This document shows positions 7,692 through 17,233 of a stretch of 64,000 nt of DNA, piece by piece. The DNA is from Streptomyces sp. NBC_01445 (GTDB lineage Bacteria; Actinomycetota; Actinomycetes; Streptomycetales; Streptomycetaceae). Positions within the stretch are counted from its first letter, which is position 1, and each line of letters begins with the position of its first letter. The stretch covers positions 310,001 to 374,000 of the forward strand of contig NZ_CP109485.1 in the NCBI RefSeq assembly GCF_035918235.1. Direction: 5' to 3'. The position numbers were made by a program, and so were the translations under genes. Below the pieces are notes generated by a model. That model saw only the letters and a program-made list of their open reading frames with translations. It did no database searches and had not been told where the DNA came from.

Positions 7692-8300
7692 GTGGAGGCC
7701 ATGAGCCGGAGTACAAAAAGTGGCGGCCCCTCCGAGGCCCGGTCGAGGTTGCTCAGCACAGCGATCAAAATCTTCTACACGGAGGGGATCCACTCCGTCG
7801 GCATCGACCGGATCATCGAAGAAGCTCAGGTGACCCGGGCCACGCTGTACCGGCACTTCTCAGGCAAGGAAGACCTCGTCCTTGCCTACCTCGACCAGGC
7901 CGACCAAGGCATCAGGGCACAGATGTCGGCTGCCCAGGAAGGCAATCAATCCGCAAGCGACAAAGTGCACGCCGTCAGCCGTTCCATCGCCGAAGGCATC
8001 CAGTCCACAGGCTTCCGCGGCTGCGCCTTCCTCAATGCAGCGGCCGAGTATCCCGATCCCACGCACCCCATCCACCAGGCCGTCCTCGCACACCGACAGT
8101 GGTTCCTGGACACCGTCACAAACCTGCTGGCGCAGATCGGTGACGCACCTGCCGAGGCAGCAGGTCGGCACTTCGCCATGCTCCGAGACGGAGCCATGGC
8201 CGCCGGCTGCCTCTTCGACCCCAAGCTGATTACCGAGACCTTCCTGCACGGCGTCGAAGGGATTGTGCAGGCGCGCTCCGCAGCCGACTCATTGCATTGA
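7692..8300 (+). CDS. TetR-family transcriptional regulator
   Basis: The 202-residue product has a TetR DNA-binding domain at residues 15-62: SRLLSTAIKIFYTEGIHSVG, IDRIIEEAQVTRATLYRHFS, GKEDLVLAYL. The C-terminal part includes RGCAFLNAAAEYPDPTHPIH, seen in the TetR_C subfamily near reductase and membrane genes. Start is GTG 7692 or ATG 7701; neither has an ideally spaced binding site. It is transcribed away from the membrane-protein gene across the 20-bp inverted repeat, so autoregulation and control of that gene are likely. The ligand is unknown. Confidence 0.88.
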   Translation: MEAMSRSTKSGGPSEARSRLLSTAIKIFYTEGIHSVGIDRIIEEAQVTRATLYRHFSGKEDLVLAYLDQADQGIRAQMSAAQEGNQSASDKVHAVSRSIAEGIQSTGFRGCAFLNAAAEYPDPTHPIHQAVLAHRQWFLDTVTNLLAQIGDAPAEAAGRHFAMLRDGAMAAGCLFDPKLITETFLHGVEGIVQARSAADSLH

Positions 8301-8505
8301 GGCCGCCCACGATCTGCGCTGGGAGTCGCGCGTTGACGCGACATGCTGGGCAGGCCTGTTGGCCCGTCCGGCCAGGCAGGCGCTAACCCTCAGTGGGGGT
8401 GCACGAGCAGTAATGCCGTTGCGGCTCAGGGCTGGGCTCAATAGCGTGCAGGACGTGGCTTGATTCTCCGCACCGTCGACGTGTTCGGCGGTCAACGCAT
8501 TCATC

Positions 8506-8531
8506 CCGCGGCCGTCGGTAGCCGGCCGCGG
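8506..8531. terminator. Hairpin between TetR and aph fragment
   Basis: CCGCGGCCG and its complement CGGCCGCGG (8523-8531) form a 9-bp stem with an 8-base loop. It is the best terminator candidate for the TetR gene. Confidence 0.45.
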
Positions 8532-8561
8532 CTCGTTTGACTTGCCTCGGAGATCCCACAC

Positions 8562-9035
8562 ATGCACCAGGACAACGTGCCCGACCGCACCGATGCGCGC
8601 ACCGCCCGGACCGTTCTGTGCGAGGCCAACCACGCACACGACACGCGGTTCCAGCTGGTCCACCGATTCGATGACGGAGTCCAGTCAGGCGCCTGGCGCC
8701 TGATCGACACAACCGGCCGGCAGGCGGTACTCAAATGGAGCCCTAACCGCGATTGGGCCCCGCAGATCGAGCGTGCCGCAGGGAGGGTGGCGAAGATCCG
8801 CGCCGCCGGGTACCCGACCCCGGCATGGCTCGCCGTCGGCACCAGCGAGGATGGCCTCGGCTACCAGATTCAGGAACTCGTGCCCGGTCGTATCCGGAGT
8901 CAAGTGACCGCGTGCGAGGCCCAGTTGCTCATCGACGTCCTGGAGATGCACGCCGGTCTCGACCCTGACCCACAACGGTGCTGGTCGCAGATCGTGACAG
9001 CTCGCATGGCTGACGAAGCCGCAGAGCTACGGAAC
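8562..9035 (+). pseudogene. Aminoglycoside phosphotransferase-like gene, 3'-truncated
   Basis: The product begins MHQDNVPDRTDARTARTVLC and shows the N-lobe of an APH-type kinase: RFDDGVQSGAWRLIDTTGRQ, then AVLKWSPN with the ATP-binding lysine, the VGTSEDGLGYQIQELVPG hinge, and WSQIVTARMADEAAELR. The C-lobe with HxDxxxxN and the metal-binding Asp is missing: the frame runs into inverted sequence of a TniQ-type gene around 9035 and stops at 9059. It is therefore inactive. The abrupt change of coding strand marks a deletion or rearrangement junction. Confidence 0.65.
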
Positions 9036-9742
9036 ACGAGATGGATGATCTCGGGATAGTCGGCGGCGTGCCAACGGGGGTCTGCAGGCGCAGTGATCCA
9101 GTCGTCCACCTGCAGCAGGCGTAGCCTGCGTTCGCGGCTGGACGGGCGCAGCCCGTTGCTGAGGCACGCACGCCACGGGTTCGAGCAGTGCTCATAGCAG
9201 GCGTCCAGCCGGGCGGGCCCATGCCGACGCAGAAGGCGCCGGTGCCGGTGGAACGCCTGGATGACGCCGGGCACGGGCCGCAGGTCGGCTTGCAGGAGGA
9301 AGGCGTTGCCCGGGTGGCCGAGCCACCGGTGGTGGCGCAGGCAGACCTGGTCGTGGAACGTCGACCTCCAGGCGAGCAGGCTGGAGTCTGGCTGTCCTGT
9401 GCGTCGAGCGACGCAGAGGCGGCAGGGTCGCCCGGACACCATCGCTGGGTGGAGTGGATGTGGGGCGCCGTCGAGAAGAGGGATGGCCTGCAGCAGTGAT
9501 TCCCGGGGCTGCCCGCTGACCGTGCTCAAGTACGCGACGAAATCGCGGTGGGGTGGGAGCCATGTGCTGGGGGACGTGAGCATGTTGGCGCTGACGCCGT
9601 TGGTCCAGGCGAGGCGTCGAAGGCGCCTCGCGGACCAGATCTGACGCACGGTACAGGCTGTCACCGGCGCACCCAGCTTGACGGCTGGGCCCCTCGTGAT
9701 GCTGAAGGCCGCTGGCAGCCCCCGCGCCGACTGGGTCGCCAT
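9036..9742 (-). pseudogene. TniQ-family protein, truncated
   Basis: The minus strand encodes a TniQ-like zinc-ribbon region: GRPCRLCVARRTGQPDSSLL, AWRSTFHDQVCLRHHRWLG, then an arginine-rich helical section (FHRHRRLLRRHGPARLD) and HAADYPEIIHL at the junction. The C-x2-C and C-x2-H pairs and the W-R pattern are typical of TniQ. TniQ proteins help target selection in Tn5053/Tn7-like transposons and in CAST systems; stand-alone copies are common in Streptomyces. No TniA, TniB or CRISPR genes are nearby. The 3' end is cut by the aph fragment, and the 5' end is also doubtful. Confidence 0.6.
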
Positions 9743-9845
9743 TCGCGATCAGCTGCCGAGGGCGTCGTCAAACGCGAAGGGGTTCTTGGCGAGATGCGGG
9801 CCGCCTCCGCGATGCGAGTCGAGAGAGTAACGGAGCCACTCCGGG

Positions 9846-10030
9846 CAACCGCAGATCTGGGGCTGGACTGGACCCAGCCGCCCGCACCGCTGACCTGTGA
9901 CGAGTGCGGTCACAAGATGCACGCCGCGTATCCCGTAACGAACCGCCGGTTGCGCAGGGAGGCCGGCCTTGCTGCACGAGCAGCACCCGGGCGCCGACTG
10001 GACCGTGCGAATGCTGCACGTCCGCGCGAG
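9846..10030 (+). pseudogene. Scrap of a CxxC-containing mobile-element protein
   Basis: One frame reads WTQPPAPLTCDECGHKMHAA and the next, after a frameshift near 9970, LLHEQHPGADWTVRMLHVRA. Together they resemble small zinc-finger-bearing proteins of actinobacterial integrative elements. No start or full domain is present. Confidence 0.3.
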
Positions 10031-10052
10031 ACCGCGCGGACGTGCCCACCGG

Positions 10053-10268
10053 TCAGACGTCCTCGACTCCCAGCATCTCTACGGCCTTGCGGGCCTGGTA
10101 GAAGTCCTCGTCGGACACCCGCGGGTCGTCCTCCGTGTCGTGGAGCCAGTCCGCCAGGTCCGCGACGGACCACGTCTCGAACTCCTCGGGCACGTCGAGG
10201 GTGGTCGTCCTGCGCAGGTGCGCGGCGACAGCGGCGTCCCGGACGCTGCGCGTGCTCACCTCGGTCAT
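10053..10268 (-). CDS. Small acidic hypothetical protein
   Basis: The 71-residue product (from ATG 10268; a GTG at 10277 is also possible) reads MTEVSTRSVRDAAVAAHLRR, then DVPEEFETWSVADLADWLHD, and ends QARKAVEMLGVEDV. It is acidic and helical with good codon bias. GGAAGG lies 11 bases before the ATG. I do not recognise the family; it sits among debris and may be a survivor of a lost operon. Confidence 0.5.
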   Translation of the reverse strand: MTEVSTRSVRDAAVAAHLRRTTTLDVPEEFETWSVADLADWLHDTEDDPRVSDEDFYQARKAVEMLGVEDV

Positions 10269-10339
10269 GTTCCGCACCGCCTTCCGGTGTCATCGGGGAT
10301 CGGACAGGCGACCTTGCCAGACAGAATCCGTACTGTCCA

Positions 10340-10560
10340 AAACGTCTGCGCGAGGCTGAAGCGGGCTGGCAGGTCTACGACCAGCTTGACTACTTCCTGC
10401 TGTACGGGTCCTTCGAGACCGACCGGAACCTGGGCACCTTCTACAAGGGCTGCGGATACACCGCGCACGTCCCCGGCGAGGGATTCCTTCTCGAGCGGAT
10501 CGAGTTCCCTTCGGAGTTCATGCCGGCCCCGACCCATGCGTGTTCACCCGCTGAAGGCTG
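10340..10560 (+). pseudogene. GNAT acetyltransferase, C-terminal relic
   Basis: The segment DYFLLYGSFETDRNLGTFYK then GCGYTAHVPGEGFLLERIEF has the pattern of the last strands of GNAT enzymes, where a conserved FY precedes GF/GY. The acetyl-CoA-binding loop is absent, and no start codon with a binding site exists. Confidence 0.4.
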
Positions 10561-10644
10561 CCCCGCTGAGCGGCCGTGGGCTTTTCACCGCGCTACAGAC
10601 CTGGCCTCGCCACCGTGGTGACCAGTGCGCGGCGGCCTCATTGG

Positions 10645-11005
10645 GCACGACATCGCGTGCATGAACATCCGATCCCCGCGGATATGCGAGCGAACCCGGG
10701 ACCGCAGCGGTCCGGGGCTCGCGGGGTCGAACTCGAGGTGCTCGATGTCCGTGAACCGGACCTCTTCCAGGCTGCCGGCGCGGCGACCGCCGTCCTGGAA
10801 GTAGACCTCCCTGAGCGCTTCGGCCGCGATCTCCTGGAGCCGGGCGTCGCTGGCACCGGCCTCTTGGGCTTCGAAGAGGCGGGCGGGGTAGACGGGTGGC
10901 AGGGCGACGGTCCAGGTGCCGGATGCGGTCCTGGTCCGTGGACCCGATCGGCGCGGTGTAGCCGAGGCGGGCGCGGGTGTCGATATCGATGACGATGCCG
11001 TCCGT
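10645..11005 (-). pseudogene. Frameshifted hypothetical gene
   Basis: Two adjacent minus-strand frames carry coding text that joins with one frameshift near 10905: IDIDTRARLGYTAPIGSTDQ followed by VALPPVYPARLFEAQEAGAS, LREVYFQDGGRRAGSLEEVR and FTDIEHLEFDP. The product is not recognised. It is adjacent to transposase relics, consistent with decay. Confidence 0.4.
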
Positions 11006-11140
11006 GGCCGGTGGCGAGGCCGGCCCCGAACCCCGCGTATGCGGGGTATCGCGTCCAGCAGGGGCATCAGTTGGGTGACGTCGTGGCGGTTTCCGCTGGT
11101 CAACGACACGGCCAAGGGGTGGTCTCCCTCGTGGTCGAGC
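11006..11140 (-). pseudogene. IS5-family transposase relic
   Basis: DHPLAVSLTSGNRHDVTQLM then PLLDAIPRIRGVRGRPRHRP is the typical IS5-family segment (GxPLAVxLTxGNxxD ... GRPRxRP) that surrounds the second catalytic Asp. Only about 45 codons survive and no ends were found. Confidence 0.6.
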
Positions 11141-11480
11141 CGACCGGATGCCCGAGCCGGACGAGTTCCCCTGGATCCGTCGGCAGCCCCAGCGCGGATT
11201 CTCCTAGACCCACCTCCGGGCAATCAGTCTGCGGTGCCACGCCCGCATCGTCGCGGGCGCCACCGGGAACACCTGCGCCCAGCGAGGCCAGCCCTGCGAA
11301 CCACAGCCGATCCGCCAGCTCGTAGCGCACCGGCTTCGTGAGCTACCTGCGCTGCACCGCGTTCTCGTGCCGCAGCACCAGCAATTCCGCGTCCTTGGCC
11401 ACGTCCCCGCATAGCAGCACCGCCGGAACCGCGAGCAGTTTCCGGGCCACCCGGTACAGCAGTGAAACGATCAACGGACA
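11141..11480 (-). pseudogene. Integrase-catalytic-domain transposase, N-terminal relic
   Basis: IVSLLYRVARKLLAVPAVLL then GDVAKDAELLVLRHENAVQR matches the start of a transposase/integrase-core protein common in Streptomyces. A stop follows, then KPVRYELADRLWFAGLASL and, in a shifted frame, VFPVAPATMRAWHRRLIAR, and later GELVRLGHP. Several frameshifts and an internal deletion are evident; the rve catalytic domain is gone. It joins directly to the IS5 relic. Confidence 0.55.
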
Positions 11481-11607
11481 GGGTTCCAGCAGACAGTGAT
11501 GCCGCGCCAGACCACCCCGAGCAGTAGCGATAAGTTTCCGAACGGCACAGGATGGGGGCCTCGGTGCCCCTTGACAGCCCCGTCCCGTTCCGCGCAGGAT
11601 CACTCAC

Positions 11608-12339
11608 GTGAACCTGTCAGACAGCCAGACAGGTGGGTCGGTGCCGCGGCGCGTCAGCGCGATGGAAGCGGTACTCACTCACCTCCGCGGCGCCATCGAG
11701 CGCGGCGAGTACGCCATCGGCGACAAGCTCCCCTCCGAGGCGGAGCTCTGCCGCCGCCTCGAAGTCAGCCGACCGGTACTCCGCGAGGCACTGCGGGCCC
11801 TGCAGGTGATGGGGCTGACCGTGTCCCGCACCGGCAAGGGCACCTTCGTGGTCGCCAACACGGTCGACGACCCCACCTTCGGGGACTACGCGGCCAGCGA
11901 CCTCCTCGAAGTGCGCCGCCACGTCGAGATCCCGGTCGCCGGGTACGCGGCGGTGCGGCGCACCCCGGAGAACCTCGACCACCTCACCCACCTCCTGGAG
12001 CGGATGGAGCGGGAGACCGATACCACCGCCTGGGTCGCCATGGACACTTTGTTCCACATTGTCGTCGCCGAGGCCTCGCAGAACCCGGTGTTCCGCCGGG
12101 TCATCGAGGAGATCCGCGATGCGCTGGGCCGCCAGTCCGCCTTCCTCAACGAACTCGGCGACCGCCGTGAGCAGTCCAACCGCGAGCACCGCGCGATCGT
12201 CGAGGCCCTCATGGACGGCAGCGAACACGACGCGGTGGAGGCCATGGCCCACCATCTCGACCGCGTCCAGACCACCCTCACCTCCATCGTGCGCCCCGAG
12301 CGCGCGGCCCCACCCGCGGAAGGCGGACCCCAGGCGTGA
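11608..12339 (+). CDS. FadR-subfamily GntR regulator of amide catabolism
   Basis: The 243-residue product has a GntR winged helix (residues 18-75: [60 protein letters not shown]) followed by an all-helical FCD ligand domain ([20 protein letters not shown] ... [14 protein letters not shown]). GTG 11608 has AGGA eight bases upstream; GTG 11641 is an alternative that would leave the CTGTCAGACAG dyad in the leader. Its stop overlaps the permease start by four bases, so it is the first gene of a five-gene unit. FCD regulators often sense small organic or amino acids; aspartate, fumarate or asparagine would fit this context. Confidence 0.9.
   Translation: MNLSDSQTGGSVPRRVSAMEAVLTHLRGAIERGEYAIGDKLPSEAELCRRLEVSRPVLREALRALQVMGLTVSRTGKGTFVVANTVDDPTFGDYAASDLLEVRRHVEIPVAGYAAVRRTPENLDHLTHLLERMERETDTTAWVAMDTLFHIVVAEASQNPVFRRVIEEIRDALGRQSAFLNELGDRREQSNREHRAIVEALMDGSEHDAVEAMAHHLDRVQTTLTSIVRPERAAPPAEGGPQA
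11612..11634. promoter_or_regulatory. Candidate FadR-type operator at the start of the regulator
   Basis: ACCTGTC and GACAGGT (7-bp perfect arms) flank nine bases, and within this the 11-mer CTGTCAGACAG (11614-11624) is itself palindromic, like FadR/FCD operators centred on GTCxGAC. If transcription starts upstream, binding here would block its own operon. Confidence 0.5.
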
Positions 12340-13787
12340 GCGAGCGATCCCTTCAGCAAGACGCCCTGCGTAGCGAGAAGTCGGCCTCCGGACACGTCGA
12401 CGCCGGAGACGCGGGCTACAGCAAGTCCCTGAAGTCCCGGCACGTCAACATGATCGCCATCGGCGGTGCCATCGGCACCGGCCTCTTCCTCGGTGCCGGC
12501 GGCCGCCTCGCCGACGCCGGACCCTCCCTCTTCGTCGCCTACGCGGTCTGCGGTCTCTTCGCCTTCCTCGTCGTCCGCGCGCTCGGCGAACTCGTCCTGT
12601 ACCGCCCGTCGTCGGGCGCCTTCGTCTCGTACGCCCGTGAGTTCCTCGGCGAGAAGGGCGCGTACATCGCGGGCTGGATGTACTTCCTGAACTGGGCCAC
12701 CACCGGCATCGCCGACATCACCGCCGTGGCCGTCTACACCCACTACTGGGGCATGTTCTCCGACATCCCGCAGTGGGTGATCGCGCTCATCGCGCTCGCC
12801 GTCGTCCTCACCGTGAACCTCATATCCGTGAAGATGTTCGGCGAACTGGAGTTCTGGTTCGCGATTATCAAGGTGAGCGCGCTCGTCGTCTTCATGCTCA
12901 TCGGCATCTTCCTGCTGGTCACCCAGCACCCCGTTGACGGCCACAACCCCGGCCCGTCCCTGATCACCGACAACGGCGGCATCTTCCCCAACGGCCTGCT
13001 GCCGATGCTGCTGATCGTCCAGGGCGTCGTCTTCGCCTACGCCTCCGTCGAGCTGGTGGGCGTCGCGGCGGGCGAGACCGAGAACCCCGAGAAGATCATG
13101 CCCAAGGCGATCAACTCGATCATGTGGCGCGTCGGCCTCTTCTACGTCGGTTCCGTGGTCCTCCTGTCGATGCTGCTGCCCTGGAGCTCGTACAGCGCCG
13201 CCCAGAGCCCCTTCGTCACCGTGCTGTCGAACATTGGCATCCCCGCCGCGGGCGGCGTCATGAACCTGGTCGTGCTCACCGCGGCCATGTCGTCCCTCAA
13301 CTCCGGCCTGTACTCCACCGGCCGCATCCTGCGCTCCATGGCGATGTCCGGCTCGGCACCCAGGTTCACCGGCGTGATGAGCCGCAGTCAGGTCCCCTAC
13401 GGCGGCATCCTGCTCACCAGCGGCATCTGCGTCATCGGCGTCGGCCTCAACTTCGTCGTCCCCGCCGACGCCTTCGAGATCGTGCTGAACTTCGCGGCGA
13501 TCGGCATCCTCTCCACCTGGGGCATGATCATGCTCTGTCACCTGATGTTCTGGCAGAAGACCCAGAACGGCGAGCTGACCAGGCCCAGTTATCGCCTGCC
13601 CGGCTCGCCGTGGACCGAGATCGTGACGATCGTCTTCCTGGTCTTTGTGCTGGTGCTGATGTACGCCGACGGAGGCGCGGGACGTACGACCGTGCTGTGT
13701 CTGCCGCTGATCGCGGCGGCGCTCGTCGCGGGTTGGTACGGGGTGCGCCGCCGGGTGGCGGGGATACGCGACGGAGCGGACGCGTGA
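12336..13787 (+). CDS. ansP: Amino-acid permease, AnsP/GabP type (probable asparagine permease)
   Basis: The 483-residue protein has 12 predicted membrane helices of the APC superfamily. The first helix carries the motif [17 protein letters not shown], and [20 protein letters not shown] and [20 protein letters not shown] are typical of amino-acid:proton symporters. The closest remembered relatives are AnsP L-asparagine permeases, and the following asparaginase gene supports this substrate. Its GTG start overlaps the regulator stop and its stop overlaps the asparaginase start (GTGA in both), indicating tight coupling. Confidence 0.88.
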   Translation: MSERSLQQDALRSEKSASGHVDAGDAGYSKSLKSRHVNMIAIGGAIGTGLFLGAGGRLADAGPSLFVAYAVCGLFAFLVVRALGELVLYRPSSGAFVSYAREFLGEKGAYIAGWMYFLNWATTGIADITAVAVYTHYWGMFSDIPQWVIALIALAVVLTVNLISVKMFGELEFWFAIIKVSALVVFMLIGIFLLVTQHPVDGHNPGPSLITDNGGIFPNGLLPMLLIVQGVVFAYASVELVGVAAGETENPEKIMPKAINSIMWRVGLFYVGSVVLLSMLLPWSSYSAAQSPFVTVLSNIGIPAAGGVMNLVVLTAAMSSLNSGLYSTGRILRSMAMSGSAPRFTGVMSRSQVPYGGILLTSGICVIGVGLNFVVPADAFEIVLNFAAIGILSTWGMIMLCHLMFWQKTQNGELTRPSYRLPGSPWTEIVTIVFLVFVLVLMYADGGAGRTTVLCLPLIAAALVAGWYGVRRRVAGIRDGADA

Positions 13788-14815
13788 ACCAGGCAGTGAT
13801 GTACGAAAGTTCGGTGGCCGAGGCCCCGGTGATCCGGGAACCGCTCCACGCGCCGGTCGCCCACCTCGTCCGCGGCGGTGTCATCGAGGGCATCCACTAC
13901 GGCTCGGTGGTCGTGCTGGGCGCCGACGGCAGCGTGGACCTTCAGATCGGCGACATCGAGGCCGCCTTCTACCCGCGCTCGGCCCTCAAGCCCGTCCAGG
14001 CCGTGGCGATGCTGCGGACCGGGCTGCCGCTGGACGGCGAGCTGCTCGCGCTGACCGCCGCCAGCCACTCCGGCGAGGAGCGGCACCTGGCCGGGACCCG
14101 CCGGATCCTGGAGCTGGCCGGTCTATCGGAGGACCAGCTGCGCAATGTCACGGACCTGCCCTTCGACCCGGTCGTCCGGGAGGACTGGGTGCGCGGGGGG
14201 CGGCTGCCCTCCCGCCTCGCGCAGAACTGCTCGGGCAAGCACGCGGCCATGCTCTACACGGCGCGGCTCAACGACTGGTCCCTCGACGACTACCTCGACC
14301 CGGCCCACTCCCTCCAGCAGGCCATCGCGGAGATCGTCGAGGGCCTCACCGGACAGCGGATCGCCCAGGTGACCGTCGACGGCTGCGGCGCGCCCCTGTT
14401 CTCTGTCTCGCTGCACGGCCTCGCCCGCGCCGCCGCCCGCATCGTCACCGCCGCGCCCGGCACCCCCGAGGCCATGGTGGCCGACGCGATGCGCGAGCAC
14501 CCCGAGATGGCCTCCGGATCGGGGCGGGACGTCTCCGCGCTGATGCGGGCCGTGCCGGGGCTGCTCACCAAGGACGGCTTCGAAGGCGTACAGGTCGCCG
14601 CGCTCCCGGACGGCCGAGCCGTCGCCGTGAAGATCGCCGACGGCGCGGACCGGGCACGCGTCCCGGTGGCCGCGGCCGCCCTCGCGCGCTGCGGAGTCGA
14701 CCCGGCCGCGCTCGCCGAGTTCGCGACCGCCCCGCTCCTCGGCGGCGGCGAGGTGGTCGGCAGCATCCGGCCCGCCCGTGCGCTCGCCCCGCTCACCCAC
14801 CCCACGTACACCTGA
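13784..14815 (+). CDS. L-asparaginase, Rhizobium etli AnsA type (Asparaginase_II)
   Basis: The 343-residue product hydrolyses asparagine to aspartate and ammonia. It belongs to the asparaginase_II family, which is unrelated to E. coli AnsA/B. The family's catalytic features are visible: S66-x-x-K69 in [10 protein letters not shown], the CSGKHAAML motif with Cys and Lys, and [13 protein letters not shown] with the metal-site cysteine. The start GTG overlaps the permease stop. The length is normal for the family and no signal peptide is present, so the enzyme is cytoplasmic and acts on asparagine brought in by the permease. Confidence 0.92.
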   Translation: MNQAVMYESSVAEAPVIREPLHAPVAHLVRGGVIEGIHYGSVVVLGADGSVDLQIGDIEAAFYPRSALKPVQAVAMLRTGLPLDGELLALTAASHSGEERHLAGTRRILELAGLSEDQLRNVTDLPFDPVVREDWVRGGRLPSRLAQNCSGKHAAMLYTARLNDWSLDDYLDPAHSLQQAIAEIVEGLTGQRIAQVTVDGCGAPLFSVSLHGLARAAARIVTAAPGTPEAMVADAMREHPEMASGSGRDVSALMRAVPGLLTKDGFEGVQVAALPDGRAVAVKIADGADRARVPVAAAALARCGVDPAALAEFATAPLLGGGEVVGSIRPARALAPLTHPTYT

Positions 14816-14847
14816 TCCACACACCTCCGAAAGAGGCCCGCACAGCC

Positions 14848-16260
14848 ATGACCGCCGCATCCCACCGCAGCGAGCACGACCTGCTCGGCGACCGCGACGT
14901 CCCCGCCGAGGCGTACTGGGGCATTCACTCCCTGCGGGCCAAGGAGAACTTCCCCATCACGGGAACGCCGATCTCCGCCTACCCGCACCTGATCGACGCC
15001 CTCGCCGCCGTCAAGGAGGCCGCCGCCCGCGCCAACGAGGAACTCGGCCTGCTCGCCCCGGACAAGGCGGCCGCCATCGTCGAGGCCTGCCGCGAGATCC
15101 GCGAGGGCAAGCTGCACGACCAGTTCGTCGTCGATGTCATCCAGGGCGGCGCCGGCACCTCGACGAACATGAACGCCAACGAGGTCGTCGCCAACCGGGC
15201 GCTGGAGCTGCTGGGCCACGAGAAGGGCCAGTACGAGTTCCTGCACCCCAATGAAGACGTCAACCTGAGCCAGTCGACCAACGACGTTTACCCGACCGCA
15301 GTCAAGATAGCGACCGTCTTCGCGGTGCGCGGGTTGCTCAAGGCGATGGCTGTACTGCAGGACGCCTTCGCCGGCAAGGCCGTCACGTTCCGCCACGTGC
15401 TCAAGATGGGCCGTACACAGTTGCAGGACGCGGTACCCATGACGCTCGGTCAAGAGTTCTCTGCGTTTGCCGTCATGATTGACGAGGATCGCAGCCGTCT
15501 TGACGAGGCAGTCGAGTTGATCCATGAAATCAACCTGGGTGCCACTGCCATCGGCACCGGCCTCAACGCCCCCGCCGGATACGCCGAGGCGGCGCGCCGC
15601 CACCTCGCCGACATCACCGGGCTGCCCTTGGTGACCGCCGTGAACCTCGTCGAGGCGACCCAGGACTGCGGCGCCTTCGTCCAGATGTCGGGTGTGCTCA
15701 AGCGGATCGCCGTCAAGCTCTCCAAGAGCTGCAACGACCTGCGCCTGCTCTCCTCCGGACCACGCGCGGGCCTCAACGAGATCAACCTTCCGCCGGTGCA
15801 GGCTGGTTCGAGCATCATGCCCGGTAAGGTCAACCCGGTGATCCCCGAGGTCGTCAACCAGGTCGCCTTCGAGGTGATCGGCAACGACGTCACCATCACC
15901 ATGGCGGCCGAGGCGGGACAGCTCCAGCTCAACGCCTTCGAGCCGATCATCCTGCACTCCCTGTCCGAGAGCATCACGCATCTGCGCACCGCCTGCCTGA
16001 CCCTGGCCGAGCGCTGCGTCGTAGGGATCACCGCCAACACCGAGGGGCTGCGCGCGGCCGTCGAGAACTCCATCGGCCTGGTGACCGCCCTCAATCCGCA
16101 CATCGGGTACACGGCTGCCACCGACATCGCCAAGGAGGCCCTCGCCACCGGACGCGGCGTCGCCGAACTCGTGCTGGAGAAAGGGCTGTTGCCGGCCGAG
16201 CGGCTCGCCGAGCTGCTACGTCCGGAAGTCCTCGCGGGCAGCGGCTCCGCGCACGCCTGA
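14848..16260 (+). CDS. aspA: Aspartate ammonia-lyase
   Basis: The 470-residue product is a class II fumarase/aspartase superfamily lyase that converts aspartate to fumarate and ammonia. Signatures are TSTNMNANEV, HPNEDVNLSQSTNDVYPTAV and the superfamily loop GSSIMPGKVNPVIPEVVNQV. The SSIMPGKVNP loop with its catalytic serine is intact. The ATG follows the asparaginase by 32 bp with GAAAGAGG upstream. It takes the aspartate made by the preceding asparaginase and delivers carbon to the TCA cycle. AspA is preferred over FumC because of overall pattern and operon context. Confidence 0.93.
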   Translation: MTAASHRSEHDLLGDRDVPAEAYWGIHSLRAKENFPITGTPISAYPHLIDALAAVKEAAARANEELGLLAPDKAAAIVEACREIREGKLHDQFVVDVIQGGAGTSTNMNANEVVANRALELLGHEKGQYEFLHPNEDVNLSQSTNDVYPTAVKIATVFAVRGLLKAMAVLQDAFAGKAVTFRHVLKMGRTQLQDAVPMTLGQEFSAFAVMIDEDRSRLDEAVELIHEINLGATAIGTGLNAPAGYAEAARRHLADITGLPLVTAVNLVEATQDCGAFVQMSGVLKRIAVKLSKSCNDLRLLSSGPRAGLNEINLPPVQAGSSIMPGKVNPVIPEVVNQVAFEVIGNDVTITMAAEAGQLQLNAFEPIILHSLSESITHLRTACLTLAERCVVGITANTEGLRAAVENSIGLVTALNPHIGYTAATDIAKEALATGRGVAELVLEKGLLPAERLAELLRPEVLAGSGSAHA

Positions 16261-16299
16261 ACCACGAACGCGCACCAGGACCGGCCGGGAGGCAAAATA

Positions 16300-17229
16300 G
16301 TGATCACGACGTCGCCGCTGGCCTTCCAGCCGGTCCTCGAACGCATCGCCACCGAGATCGAGCAGACGCCGGGCCGCGGGCGGCCTGCCGACTACATACC
16401 GGCGCTCGCCGCCTGCGACCCGCGCCGCTTCGGCATGGCGGTCGCGGAACTCGACGGCACGGTGTACGGCGTTGGGGACTGGCAGCAGCCATTCTCCACG
16501 CAGTCGCTTACCAAGGTCTTCACGCTCGCCCTCGTCCTGGCCCGCGAGGGCGACGAGCTGTGGGAGCACGTGGGCCGCGAACCCTCCGGTAACCCGTTCA
16601 ACTCCCTGGTGCAGCTGGAGTACGAGAACGGCATCCCCCGCAACCCCTTCATCAACGCGGGCGCCCTCGTCGTCACCGACCGCCTGCAGACCCAGACCGG
16701 TGACGCGGCCGGCATCCTGCTGGAGTTCCTGCGCGCAGAGAGCGGCAACCCGCAGCTCGCCTTCGACAGGGACGTCGCCTCCTCCGAGGCCGCGCACGGC
16801 GACCGAAATGCGGCACTGGGCCACTTCATGGCCTCGTACGGCAACATCGACAACCCGGTGCCCGCGCTGCTGAAACAGTATTTCCGCCAGTGCTCCCTCG
16901 AGGCGTCCTGCGCCGATCTCGCGCTCGCCGCCGGGTTCCTTGCCCGGCACGGCATCCGCGCCGACGGCTCCCGGCTGCTCACCCGGAGCCAGGCCAAGCA
17001 GGTCAACGCGGTCATGCTCACCTGCGGCACCTATGACGCGGCCGGCGAGTTCGCGTACCGCGTGGGACTGCCCGGCAAGAGCGGCGTCGGCGGTGGCATT
17101 GTGGCGGTCGTGCCCGGCCGCTGCACGCTGGCCGTGTGGGGCCCGGGACTCGACAAGCGAGGCAACTCGGTGGCGGGCGTCGCGGCCCTGGACCGCTTCA
17201 CGACACTGACGGGGCTGTCGGTGTTCTGA
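16300..17229 (+). CDS. glsA: Glutaminase (serine-dependent, GlsA family)
   Basis: The 309-residue product deamidates glutamine to glutamate and ammonia. The catalytic serine-lysine pair is S69-x-x-K72 in FSTQSLTKVF, with further family motifs EPSGNPFNSLVQLE, RNPFINAGALV, MASYGNIDNPVPALL and GLPGKSGVGGGI. The GTG start has GGGAGG seven bases upstream. It lies 39 bp after aspA and ends the unit. Together the cluster deals with both amide amino acids. Confidence 0.94.
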   Translation: MITTSPLAFQPVLERIATEIEQTPGRGRPADYIPALAACDPRRFGMAVAELDGTVYGVGDWQQPFSTQSLTKVFTLALVLAREGDELWEHVGREPSGNPFNSLVQLEYENGIPRNPFINAGALVVTDRLQTQTGDAAGILLEFLRAESGNPQLAFDRDVASSEAAHGDRNAALGHFMASYGNIDNPVPALLKQYFRQCSLEASCADLALAAGFLARHGIRADGSRLLTRSQAKQVNAVMLTCGTYDAAGEFAYRVGLPGKSGVGGGIVAVVPGRCTLAVWGPGLDKRGNSVAGVAALDRFTTLTGLSVF

Positions 17230-17233
17230 GCCC

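Noticed and set aside
11886..13541. Minus-strand frame of 551 codons opposite the permease
   Set aside because: Its composition is a repetitive Asp/Glu/His/Gly mixture that mirrors membrane-helix codons on the other strand.
14290..16101. Minus-strand frame of 603 codons opposite asparaginase and aspA
   Set aside because: Both plus-strand enzymes have complete active-site motifs; the minus frame has none.
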